Assembly (NCBI GenBank): GCA_015680685.1
Contig: MNCI01001885.1
Span: forward strand, 66,006 to 118,431
Source of the DNA: Gnetum montanum
Lineage: Eukaryota; Streptophyta; Gnetopsida; Gnetales; Gnetaceae
DNA: 52,426 bases
Direction of reading: 5' to 3'
Of the stretch, positions 1-10,490 are shown one piece after another. The translations under genes and the position numbers were made by a program. The notes beneath the pieces are model-generated. The model did not search any database, had not been told where the DNA came from, and was given only the letters and a program-made list of their open reading frames with translations. The stretch's first letter is position 1. Every line of letters starts with the position of its first letter.

Positions 1-112
1 TTATTTGGAGGTATCTGGGCCTTGGTGTTGCCAGAGACCAGCGGGCACCTAAATCCTGTTCGAGGAAACTCGTTGGCGGTCACGTCCCAAACGGTCGCCA
101 ACAATAAGAAAC
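1..112. other. Unassigned GC-richer left edge
   Basis: This stretch is visibly richer in G and C than the retrotransposon that follows. It has no counterpart in copy C, whose homology to copy A starts near position 113. It holds a 7-base inverted repeat (GTTGGCG at 72-78, CGCCAAC at 96-102). I recognise no gene. It marks a junction, either a second insertion or a deletion that removed the 5' part of copy A. Confidence 0.4.
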
Positions 113-171
113 ACCACAAGGGTTGGACATTAAAAATAAACAATAGTTTCTCCACCGAGTTAAACATTTCA

Positions 172-1386
172 TGGAAATTAACAGACACCTTTATAAGGTA
201 TGTCCCAATGGCTTGGTCCAATGGTGTGTTCCTGATGTAGATCAATTCCGAATTCTCCAAGATGCTCATGAGGGCCCTTGTGGGGGTCATTATGTTGGAA
301 GATGAACATCCATTAAAATATTTCTTGTAGGATATTATTGGCCTACATTATTTCAAGAAATCCATCATTTTGTCTAATCTTGTGAGCATTGCCAATGTGA
401 TGGGGGAATGACTGCTAGAATGGAGGGTCCACAATAATGGATTTAACCCTTAGAACCCTTCAACATATGGGGTATTGATTTTATGGGGCCTATTACACTG
501 ATGTTCAATGGAAAAGCATACATTGTTGTTGTTGTTGACTATTTTACAAAGTGAGCAGAAGTAGTCATGTTTACTGACTGTACAACATTTACTACTACAT
601 GATTTTTCCAACAACAAATCGTAAACAAGTTTGGCATGCCTCATGCACTTATTTCTGATAATGGTACACATTTTACAGGTGCAACATTTCAGAAGTTGAT
701 GTAACGCTTAAGGGTCGAGCATAAATTGACTACACCATATCATCCTCATGCAAATTGTCAAGCCAAAGTCACCAATAGGGAAATCACAAAAATCTTGACA
801 CGAACCATTAGCAAATATAGGCGAGACTTGAGCACCAAACTGAAAGATTCTCTTTGGGCATACTGCTCCACATGGAAACTCCCTATAGGCTATTCTCCTA
901 TGAATTTGTGTACAGTAAACTTCCAATACTTCCTATCCAAGCTGAACTTTGTACACTATCCACAACATGTGACCTTAACCTTAATCTCAGTCTAGTGCAA
1001 AAAGAATGGTGACTGAATCTTAACTTGCTAGATGAAAATCGATTAGCCACCCTTTCATCCAACGAACTGCACAAGGCCTTCAATAAACAACATCATGACC
1101 TGAAAATTAGAAAAGTCAAATACCAACCAAGAGATAGGGTTCTTTATTGGAATCCTGCACATGTGCCACAACAAACTAAATTTCAAATGCTATGGGAAGG
1201 AACTTATATCATTCATGAAACTTTTTCTTCAAGGGCCATAATGATCTATAAACCTAGAAGCTCGGATAAGAAATTATTGGTCAACATCCAGCAAACCAAA
1301 CCTTTCCATGAGCCCAAAATGGCCAGTATTAGCACTACGTCTGTTGATGGACAACCCTACTCATTATTTCAGATCTCCTCCTTTTG
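172..1386 (+). pseudogene. Decayed integrase (pol 3' end) of gypsy copy A
   Basis: In order: a spacer starting MEINRHLYKVCP; an HHCC-type zinc finger region (HEGPCGGHY near 270, then the Cys pair CEHCQC near 385); the core with GIDFMGP (about 473) and DNGTHFTGATF (about 658); and the C-terminal part LDENRL...HDLKIRKVKYQ (1028-1120) with the YWNPAHVP and LWEGTYII motifs. It is broken by stops (for example inside the core near 555 and 600, and just after DNGTHF). The position of the catalytic Glu in the NGQ-x-E-V-TNREI segment reads Lys (QAKVTNREI near 760). Family assignment rests on these integrase motifs and on the matching RT of copies B and C. It cannot encode an active enzyme. Confidence 0.85.
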
Positions 1387-3327
1387 ACTCAGTCGTGAGG
1401 GAGATGGCCATCGATGCTAGTTATTCTAAGCCCTCAGTTTTTTTTGTTTTACACATTTTTTATTTTTGTTTTACACATTTTTTCATATTTACTTGTTTTT
1501 GTTTTACACCATCGTTAACATTTTTACTATTTCTTTCTTTATTACATTTTGTTTGATTTATTCTGACTCATCACATAATAAGTGCTCATGATGATGGATT
1601 GCACTATAATAGTGTTGCTTGCTAATGTTTGGTTTTTACCTTTGACTTTCAATGTTGATGCTAAGATATGGTTTCTTTTGATAAAACAGGCAATCAGTCC
1701 ACGTCATCCATTCATCCACTCAACTCTATGGTCTCCCTTGGTTTTGGAACTGTACTATCCCTTTTTCTAAGCAAACCTATTAATGAATTGGTGGCTTGAT
1801 ATTCTTCAAACCAAGGAAAGATTCAAATGGATTGAAAAGGGTGTGACCTCAAGGGGATTCAACGCATTTGTGCTGGCTATTCTCTTGGGTACTTGAATGT
1901 TTTTCATAGGTTTTCCACCATCCTACTGTCGACTAATCTTAGGAAGTTGAATGAATCAAATAACTCTTTTCATGGTGTGATTCTCACTCAAAAAAAAATA
2001 GTGGGAATTCAAAGCACACCCCTTAGACATAATAACGAAATATGGGCTACAAGAACTGGTTATGGCATTGGAAAGACATGCTACCCATGCCTAAAGGTCC
2101 TCTCTAACTAAGGCCCTTTCTCATTTCCTGCTTCTCTATTATTCTCTTTTTGGGATGGTGGTTGCTCTGTGAATGCATTCTTTTTGCTTCAAGAGGATGG
2201 GTTGGTCAAGTGTGTTGATGCGAGGTCATTGGATGTGGATAGTTTTAATATGGATTTGGGCTGAATTTTATTAAGTCACCTTAATCACATACTACACAAG
2301 GGACTTTACACAACTGTGATTTTCGGATTCCATTCCATTCTCTCTTCTCTTTCCATATTGCTTTCCATATTCCACCTCATTGTCGGTTTTATGATTAGTC
2401 TGTATCTTGGTTGATGCATTGTTATTCTTGTGGGTGAATTCTTAACTATTGTGTCCATTTGTCATTCCTAGAGCCTATGGACTCTTTGGTTTGTGGGTTT
2501 ATCAGGGCATACAGGGCATGAGCCTGCTTTGGGGAGGATCCACTGGCACTCCTTTTTGGTGCAACTATTAAGTGCTTTCCCTTAAAAATTTCTTGTAATC
2601 AAATATTTCTTGTTTCACCCCACCTATAACATCCATTTTAGTCTACCCTTCTATGCATTTTTATTGGCCTCACCATTGTTATTTCTCTAATCTTCCTTGT
2701 TCTTTCATTTTCCATCCTATTGCTACTAGAGGTTTGCTCTTAGTTGTGGGGGCTTGTCGCAAATTTTTTCGTTCCATTACTTATCTCACCCCTACACCTT
2801 GGGTAGTTATTAGTTACAAACCTTTAACCCAGTATTTACCATACCCGCAACCTAGCCATTGTGCTTCATATCAAGGTCAGGTATTAATTACATTATATCT
2901 TATCTATCCTTGCTAATTTGTGATTGTGTTGTGTGTGCAAATGGCGATCACATGGACAATCGACTGGGATAGGAGGGAGCACTTAGGATGGACTGGAGCA
3001 AAAGCATTTACGTAAGGGATAAACTTGGTTATGTGGCCATGGATGAACAACAGTGTGCACAATTTTGACATCGGTAGCAACACCCCTCATTTTCTTTTCT
3101 CTCTCTCCCTTCAAGCTGTCAAATAAGGGTTTGGATGTCATTTATGTATAGTGTTCACCACAATGGTTATGAACACCGATGCTGTAATATGTTTGTCAAT
3201 TCATTCACTGGGCACTTTGAGTTTGTCATTCCATGTCACCATCAATTGTCGTTTAGTCAATAATCCCATACCTTCCCAATATTTTGTAAGGAACTCGAGG
3301 ATGAGTTTTCATTTAGTTATGGGGCTA
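1387..3327 (+). other. 3' non-pol region of gypsy copy A, with env-position start and PPTs
   Basis: About 1.9 kb between integrase and LTR. No long ORF survives. Landmarks shared with copies B, C and D: PPT-like motif 1386-1404; the GAGCCTATGGACTC block near 2470; a second TTAGTTGTGGGGG motif at 2739-2755; an ATG at 2941 after a TG-rich acceptor-like tract, opening a short frame with the segment IDWDRREHLGWTGAKAF; and the true PPT at 3311-3327 abutting the LTR. Athila-type elements are known to carry an extra region here, sometimes env-like. No env protein can be recognised in this copy. Confidence 0.6.
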
Positions 3328-4179
3328 TGATGAGTCTCGATATCGAATCCTTGATATCGGACCCCCGATATTGGATACGCAATATCGGAGATGCCGAAGC
3401 GATATCAGACATGCGATGTTGGAACTTGTTTCATTACCTATAAATAAGAGACAAAGACATTTAGTTTGGTATTATTTTTTTAGTCCCTTAGTCGAATTCT
3501 TGCAGTTTTTTTATTCTAGAGTTAGAATTATTTCTGAGTGTCCTGCAGTAGGAGTCATAAAGTGAATGGATCTTATTTTGAGAATTGTGTACCTGAGCAC
3601 ACCTTGTGTCTGGAAATAAAGTTGAGCTTTGTGATAAACCTTGCAACATTCAGAATAGCTTAATTATTACATTTCATGTTATTTACTGTTATTTGGTACT
3701 TTCAATAGTTACTTAATGTTACTTCATAGAATTATTAGTTGTCAATTATCAATGAATTAGCATACTTAGCATGAACACTTTGAGCATACGTGGAACACTT
3801 GGTAACCTAGCAACGATTAGCATTTGGTAATCTTAGTAGTGTTACACTGGTTTAGGATGTGTTCAAAAAGTGGGAATGAATGTTGGTGTTAGGACTAGTT
3901 AGAAGATAGTTAATTAGTTAAATCAAATTAGCTATTAAATTACCTCATTTCTCTCTTTTAAGCATCAAGAACATAAACATAAAATAATAAAAATCACATA
4001 CCTCGAGTTTAGTTAACCATACAATTATGCCTTACAAGTAAGCTTGGGAAGACAACGATTGCATAACTCATCCTTGTTCTGTGTAAGCGCATAAGCACTT
4101 AATCCTTGGAATTCGACCAGATCGTGCGTGAACGCTCATATTCGTATGGTTGGGCATAGGGGTAACTCGCCGCTCATCA
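3328..4179 (+). repeat. 3' LTR of gypsy copy A (852 bp)
   Basis: It starts TGATGAG immediately after the PPT and ends CGCTCATCA, the terminal inverted ends shared by the family. The first 90 bases hold a run of GATATC/CGATAT palindromes, followed by a TATAAATA box at 3439-3446. It is homologous to LTRs at 26958, 42646 and, inverted, at 6878, 12221 and 45227. Confidence 0.9.
3439..3446 (+). promoter_or_regulatory. TATA box of LTR A
   Basis: TATAAATA, found at the same place in LTRs B (27102-27109), E (42732-42739), C (45967-45974, minus) and D right (12935-12942, minus). It is mutated to TGTAAATA in the left LTR of D. Confidence 0.7.
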
Positions 4180-6877
4180 CCTATTTTGGTTCAGTATATT
4201 TTTATGGTTTTGCCTAAAGACGTTATGATGATGTTGAACTTTGAGATGCTTAGATGTATGGATGTTATATATATATATATAACCATCTAGCAAATGTGCA
4301 CTAACCTTAATGTTGAGTGTGGTAGGATCTCATGAGGATTGGTTGGAAGCATGGCATGACATGTGATTAATGGATTGTTTAATTATGTTTCTTGAGTGCA
4401 CGTTGTGGCCCTAGTGATTATGTGGTTTGATAAATTTATGTGTATGCATGTATGTTTATTTATGTATTTGTTAGATTAGTTTTATTTTATTTTGTATGAG
4501 AGTAGGTGTAAATATATATATTTTAGTATGATGACTTTTATGGTATTTTTCCTTTTATTATTTTGGCATGTGTGGGAGTTACATGAGTAAGGGAGGTAGT
4601 TATGTTTTATGATGGTAAAGAATTATGGGAATTATTCTTTTAGTTGTGTGTTAGTTTGGGTAATTGGAGTTTTTGTTCCATTCCATGGTTTTCTAAGCAG
4701 TCTCCATTAAAATTTCCATGGTTCAATTCTTCCACACACTTTAACAATTCGGTGTTGTGGGAGGTTGGAGCTAGGAAGAGTGGGTGGATTGTGAAGTAGT
4801 TGTGTAGATTACTTGGATTGTTATGGTTTGATTTTATCTTTTTCAATTTTTTATCATTCAGATTTAGAGGTGAGTTATCTTAGCTTCTTCCCCATTGACA
4901 GTTACAAGTTTTGTGTACATCTATGGAATAGGTATTGTTTATTTTTGTTGTATGATTCTAATGTTATTTGTGGGTTGAAAGGTTTTGTTTTGAATAGATA
5001 GAATGATTTTTTGGATGGATTTTTTGTGTGTGATTTTTAATTAATTGTACTGCTATTTTCACTAGTTTTTGGCATGGGTTTTGTGAGGACTTTACTAATA
5101 ATTTTGTGGGATGGGCTTTACAAATTAATTTCAAAGCAAATATAGAGAAATTAATCTTTTTTTATAAAATTTATACAATTATTATGTTTTTCCATAGAAT
5201 ATATTGGTTTGCTATTTCTCTATTTTCTTGGGTGATTTCTCTTTATGGAGCCAGGGCTTCTAGAGATTTTCGTTAGTAGAATAGATAGAAAAGCATCAGT
5301 ATCTTTTACATACATTTGAGCTAAGATTCTTTCTATAGGTTTATGAAATCCTTTTGAAAATTTATATAGTTAAATAAAAAGAATCATTTAAAAATCCATA
5401 GTATATTTTGAGTAATATGCTATTCTTTTAGACCTATCTAAAATCATAGGAATTTTTATGACATAGATTTATGAAGCTATCTCTTGAGTATGGTTAGGGA
5501 TAAAACTCCAAAATTTTACTTGAATGTTTTTACATGTTTTAGAGTTCATATACATTTGAAAGAAAGTAAAAACGTTGTGTTTTGATGAAGTTATTAATTT
5601 TTATTTCTACATTGTCCATAATTTCATTGTTTTTTATGGCACATAATAAAAACCCCATATCTCGCAAACCATACTCACTATATCTCTTAAAATTTACCTA
5701 TAGATAGCTTTATTTTCTTTATTTCAAACAATTTTGGAACCACAAACAAATACATTTCCATCATAGTGTTATAATATATATTTTGTTAACTACTTTTTCC
5801 ATTTTTGTTTTAGCTTGATTCTCTAAGCCTAGATTCATGGTTCTATACATCTATACTTATGATAAATGCCTTTCTAAATTTTTAACAAAAAATAGGTATA
5901 GATATTTATTTTTTTAGGGATCTAGAATCATTATAAAATTTATAAGAATGGTGGAGTTCTAATAATTTCATCTACTATTATACATTTAGGAGATGTTCCA
6001 ACTCTAGACTTGATTTTGGGTTTAATAAAGTCCTTGACATCCTATTATAAAATACAATTTTAGCTATTTATGATCATGATTTAGATAGTATCTAAGTATT
6101 ACCATGCTTTTTTCTCTTTTATTATTGCCTCCTAGTTTGGTTCCCTTTTGACTTAGTGATGCTTGATTTGTGAAATTGGGTTTGTTATTACATTTGGTTG
6201 AATTGACTATGTTTACTTTAAATCTTCATATGTTTGATATTTTCTTGGCTTGAATGGGTATTCCTTGGTTTGAACCTTGGTTGATTGTGGTCCTCTCTAA
6301 TGGTTAATTGGGATCTTTATCTTACCTTTCAACCTCCTATATTCTTGTTGTGTGCATTCTTTTATGACTTGATCTCATGAAGCTTCACATTGGGATTTGA
6401 GTCCTAATTCATCTTGATTGGTAAAGTAGTTATTTTATGATTTGACTGTTGATCCATATATGATTATTAGCTTATGATGACTTGGGTCTTCTTGTTGTTA
6501 TGGCTCAATCTATTCATTTGGAAGTTATGGTTGAGTATTTCTCCTCTTGGCTTAATTGACATATTGGGTTATTGTTTGGGAGTTGTGATATATCTTTGGA
6601 TGATGCTTTGATTCTTCGATTGATGATAAAATTCCATGAGATTGATTTGGATTTTTATGGTGTTATGCTATGCTTTGGATTGGTATCCTTGTGAGGATCC
6701 CTTGGTTTGATGAATCTCTTTAATGAGATGGATTCCTTTGTTTTGGTTGTTGCCTCCATCGTCAATTTGGTGACCATGTTTGTATGTTTGTTGGTTGTTT
6801 GAATGATGGAGCTAGCATCCAGTTTGTGTGATCAGTTGAAGATGGGCTCCTTAGAGATGGTTTGATGATTAACCCTC
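4180..6877 (+). repeat. Unclassified repeat X, copy X1, left part
   Basis: AT-rich non-coding repeat matching X2 (13556-16034) in the same orientation and X3 (16035-19890) inverted. Copy A's LTR cuts its left end and element D interrupts it at 6878. It resumes at 13131. No conserved reading frame is seen; short frames such as the one at 4813-5001 have a related frame in X2 (14301-14489) but no recognisable domain. It holds an AT microsatellite near 4265-4280. It could be the LTR or body of a large non-coding LTR element, but its termini are not defined. Confidence 0.7.
6873..6877. repeat. Target site duplication of element D, left
   Basis: CCCTC, directly next to the TGATGAG end; identical to 13131-13135. 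Confidence 0.85.
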
Positions 6878-7766
6878 TGATGAGTGGCTAGGTACCCCTA
6901 CAATCAACCATACGAATACGAGCGTTTCATGCATGATCCGATCGAACTCCACAGATGGACTAGTTGTGGTATCTAGATGGTTAACCTTAGGTCATAGTTC
7001 GCTGTCTTCCTATCTGAACTAGTGTTAACTTTGTCACGTATGATTTAGTCTAGAATGAGGTGTATGATGTGTTTCTATGCTAATGCTACTCCTGAAGACA
7101 ATGGAAGATAATATTAACTAAGCTAAGAGAGAAAGGGTGAGAGAAAATCTAAGCTAGCCTAAGTGCGATGAGCATCCGTTCCTCAATCATTCGTACACAT
7201 CTTGGACTTCGTGCATGACTACCATTGGGATTACCAAGCGCAGATCCTAGGTACGCTACTAGGTTACCAAGTAGTCACACTTAAATGCTCGTAATCGAGT
7301 CGTCCTCATTCTGCATTTAATAGGAGTTTAGGGTGAGAAGAGATTAACTAAGAAAGTAGTAAATAAAAATTAAATAAATAATTAAGCTAAGTGGATGCTG
7401 CAATGATGAAGTAATCTCGATCTTTATTGCCAGTCATGTGCGTGTCCAAGTACGTCACACTTGAATAAGGATGCTGTACAATCACAATCACCGCACTGTG
7501 GGCATGCACTAGGAGATCAAGGTTGAGAGAAGAACTACTTAAAACTAAAAAATTAAAAGAAATGTTAAAGACTAAGAACTAATCCCCAGAACAAGGAAAG
7601 CTACCTCTTATTTACAGAAACTGAGGCAGGCCGTGATATCGCAGCTATTGCGATATTGTAGATGCGATATCGTGGTTGCAATATCGGGGGTCCAATAACT
7701 GGGCCTGATAGACCATATCTTGTATTAGGGCTCCGATAACTGGGCCTGATAGACCATGACTCATCA
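6878..7766 (-). repeat. 3' LTR of element D
   Basis: On the plus strand it starts TGATGAG (the inverted LTR end) and ends CTCATCA next to the inverted PPT. Its palindrome array is at about 7633-7690. The TATA box is mutated (TATTTACA on plus near 7610), unlike its partner LTR. Confidence 0.9.
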
Positions 7767-7783
7767 TACCCCCATGACTAAAT
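7767..7783 (-). other. Polypurine tract of element D
   Basis: On the minus strand it reads ATTTAGTCATGGGGGTA and abuts the 3' LTR. Copies A (3311-3327) and C (46058-46075) have the same motif in the same place. Confidence 0.8.
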
Positions 7784-7954
7784 AATAACTTTTCCTTGAG
7801 TTAAAGAAAGTGAGGAACAAGTTCAATTGATTACACAGTGGATAGGTATGGGATTATTGACTGACTAAAATGGATTCATGTCGCAGTGTGGAGTCAGAAC
7901 AAAATTGAGACACAACACAAAAGAAAATCCTATGATTACAAAATTGGATGGAAC

Positions 7955-8722
7955 TCATGTAGTTCTTGGTGGCGGTGGCTCCTCCATGGGTGTCTTTCCC
8001 TTTTCTTGCACTCCAGGTCTTGGGATTTGATGGCATTGAAGTATGGCCTAGAGTTTCTCCTCTTGTAAGGCCTTGAGTGCCTTGGCATGCGTGTAAGTTT
8101 GTGCTTGTGCCATAGAGGCATCCCAATCAGCATTCTCTTTTTCTTCCACCACCCTTTTATTCTTTGTCAACAGTTTATTAAGTTGCTCGATTCTGAAAGT
8201 GTCTAGCTAATTATGAGCAACCTTTGGCCTTGTATTCGGAAAGTTTAATACTTCCGAAATGGATTGAACAGAGAAATCAATAACTGCACCACAATTGTTA
8301 ACTGTAGTGCCTTCTTCTTTATTGTGCCAAAATTGGTACATTTCCCCTAAGTACCAGGCACTGCTTTCAGAGAGGGTAGGCCATAATGGGGACCCTTTGA
8401 GGTGATCCTTAACGACCTCCAAAGCAAATTCTGCGATAGGTCCAAAGTTGAATTCCATGATCACTATAGTGAATATGGACCTTTCATGGATGGTCTGAAC
8501 ATAATCCTGGGGCAATGTGAGATATCATCCCTGTTTAGACGCTACTGCAACTCCTCCTTCCGCCTACCTTGATTGTACAGTAGCAAGGTCTTCTTGGTGG
8601 ATACTAAATGATTTTTCCTCCTACTCTACATGTTTTTTGGCAGGAACATGTCCTTCACCTCAACTAGGTTGTTTGATTGCACCTTGAGCAGGACCTTCTT
8701 GTTCTCCAGGTTTCGGGGCCAT
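7955..8722 (-). pseudogene. Second ORF of element D in env position, function unknown
   Basis: The frame starts at an ATG (8720-8722, MAPKPGEQEG) preceded by GTGATTGCAG, which looks like a splice acceptor. It runs about 255 codons with roughly five in-frame stops. The best-preserved part (8207-8515) contains FNFGPIAEFALEV, WYLGEMYQFW and VIDFSVQSISEVLNFPN. That last pattern resembles the plant-transposon domain often found in plant gypsy ORFs with an I-x-x-x-L-x-x-P core, but this is a weak motif match. The C-terminal part is charged (RIEQLNKLLTKNKRVVEEK) and may be helical. Copies A-C have an ATG at the same place but visibly different protein, so this ORF may be an acquisition or a variant of D. 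Confidence 0.45.
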
Positions 8723-10132
8723 CTGCAATCACACAGGGCCAATCGTTAGTAAGGTTGTTACCAAAGTTAGGTTATACCTTATTGCTTGCCTTAATAGATT
8801 TACTTTATTTCTGTGTGATGTTAATTATTGGAAGAACATGTCCCCAAAAGATTATAATGTTGAGTACTCTTTGCTTAGGTGGTTTCCAAATTTAATTTTC
8901 TGGTATAGCTAGGGGGATGAAATTGTTTTTGACACATTTTATTCTTAATTTTACAACTAATTATCCTTAAAGATATCCTTCGGGCGATGATGAATTTCAA
9001 AAAATTTATGCACTATTCGACGTGTGCCCCTCCCCCACGACTAAGTTGAACACTCCAGGTTCAAGTACGTGCTGCAAACGGAATGAAGATCGGAGTACCA
9101 GTGAGCGAGTTATGGATATGAAAGCAAGGGACACGCAATCGTGAGTCGTAGAGAGGAATTTGAAAAACTTCCCTTGCGTGAACAGTTGCAGATGATGTTG
9201 ATTAGCATAGGGGGGTCACGTATATATATTTTCATCAAAGTTAGGGCACTTAGAGAATGTACCAAATTTTTAATATTTCTTTGAAATTAAACTATGTAAA
9301 CTAAGGACATCTAGATGATTGTTAAAGCATTCCAGGGTAATTCAACTAGTTCTAAAGGCATGAAAATTATGATGGTGTGGAATTTATCAATAAGGACCTC
9401 GGATGGGAGAAAAAGGCTATGTGATGGTTCATAGGAACGTTGAATCGAAGGGATAGTAATAAGGGAAAGAAAATCGTTGGCAATATGCTAAGGGTAATAA
9501 ATGGTGTGTGGAAGATGGTTCATGAGTAAAAATTACAAAAATTACGCAAGTGGGTCCTCCCCAAAGTAGGGTCCAACCTTTAATGCCCTTGCGTAACCAC
9601 ACTTAAAAGTGTCCATGGGCACTCGAAGGGTTAAATGTAATCCACATTGATTCCACAAAACACACACATGTAAATATCACCAGAATAAGGTAAGAATTCT
9701 ATGCTATACGAGACACAAGTAACAATTACATGGACAACAAGATGAGACGAGGTATAGAAGGGATCATAGAGATTGGGACATGAGGTAACTGACCCAAGGC
9801 ACAATGAATCCTGCGTGTAAAGCATGATTAATGTGTCATTAACCCATTGTTCCAAGATCAGGACCAAGTCCATTCCTCTGACCAATGACACCACATTGTT
9901 TCATCCCATGATGAGAAACTATGAGAGTAGCAGAACAACAAGGCATACGATCACTTGGCATTTTGTTCAAGGGACGAGTGATTTTTGTTTTGTGGCACTT
10001 CCCTTTTTTTTCTTCTTTTTCTTTTTCTTTTCTCCTTACTAAACCCAGAGAAGCTGCCAACCTTCAGGCATGGGTGCATGTCTTTCCAATGGGATCCCCT
10101 AGAATAGCATTGGATTTTTGAGTACCCTTTTT
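8723..10132 (-). other. 3' non-pol region of element D
   Basis: It is homologous to copy A 1400-2930: shared blocks include ACATGCACCCATGCCTGAAGG (10066-10086, inverted), GGGGAGGACCCAC (about 9550, inverted) and a PPT-like motif TTAGTCGTGGGGGAG at 9027-9047 (inverted). No protein is recognised. The minus-strand frame 9631-9894 has hydrophobic stretches but no family I know. Confidence 0.55.
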
Positions 10133-10381
10133 NNNNNNNNNNNNNNNNNNNNNNNNNNNNNNNNNNNNNNNNNNNNNNNNNNNNNNNNNNNNNNNNNNNN
10201 NNNNNNNNNNNNNNNNNNNNNNNNNNNNNNNNNNNNNNNNNNNNNNNNNNNNNNNNNNNNNNNNNNNNNNNNNNNNNNNNNNNNNNNNNNNNNNNNNNNN
10301 NNNNNNNNNNNNNNNNNNNNNNNNNNNNNNNNNNNNNNNNNNNNNNNNNNNNNNNNNNNNNNNNNNNNNNNNNNNNNNNNN
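10133..10381. other. Assembly gap (249 N)
   Basis: Flanked by T-rich sequence on the left and A-rich sequence on the right, inside element D between gag and the 3' region. Confidence 0.99.
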
Positions 10382-10490
10382 AAAAAGATAAAAAGATAAA
10401 ATGATAAAACAAGAAATTGAAAATTGAAAAACTGGAAAACAAAAAGTTGTAAAATTAAAGAAAATAAAGAGTGGTTATTAATCCTTCTTG

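Larger units (their letters stand above)
113..4179 (+). mobile_element. Ty3/gypsy (Athila/Tat-like) retrotransposon copy A, 3' part
   Basis: Order on the plus strand: RNase H-integrase spacer, integrase with several stops, PPT-like motif (1386-1404), long non-coding region, second PPT-like motif (2739-2755), env-position ATG (2941), final PPT (3311-3327), LTR (3328-4179). It is collinear with minus-strand copy C from about 49250 downward. Gag, protease, RT and the 5' LTR are missing to the left. The LTR ends CTCATCA directly against sequence of repeat X1, so the element inserted into X1. The predicted 5-bp target copy is CCTAT at 4180-4184, but its partner would lie outside the window. Confidence 0.85.

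Noticed and set aside
10133-10442. Frames crossing the N run
   Set aside because: They consist of unknown residues only and carry no information.
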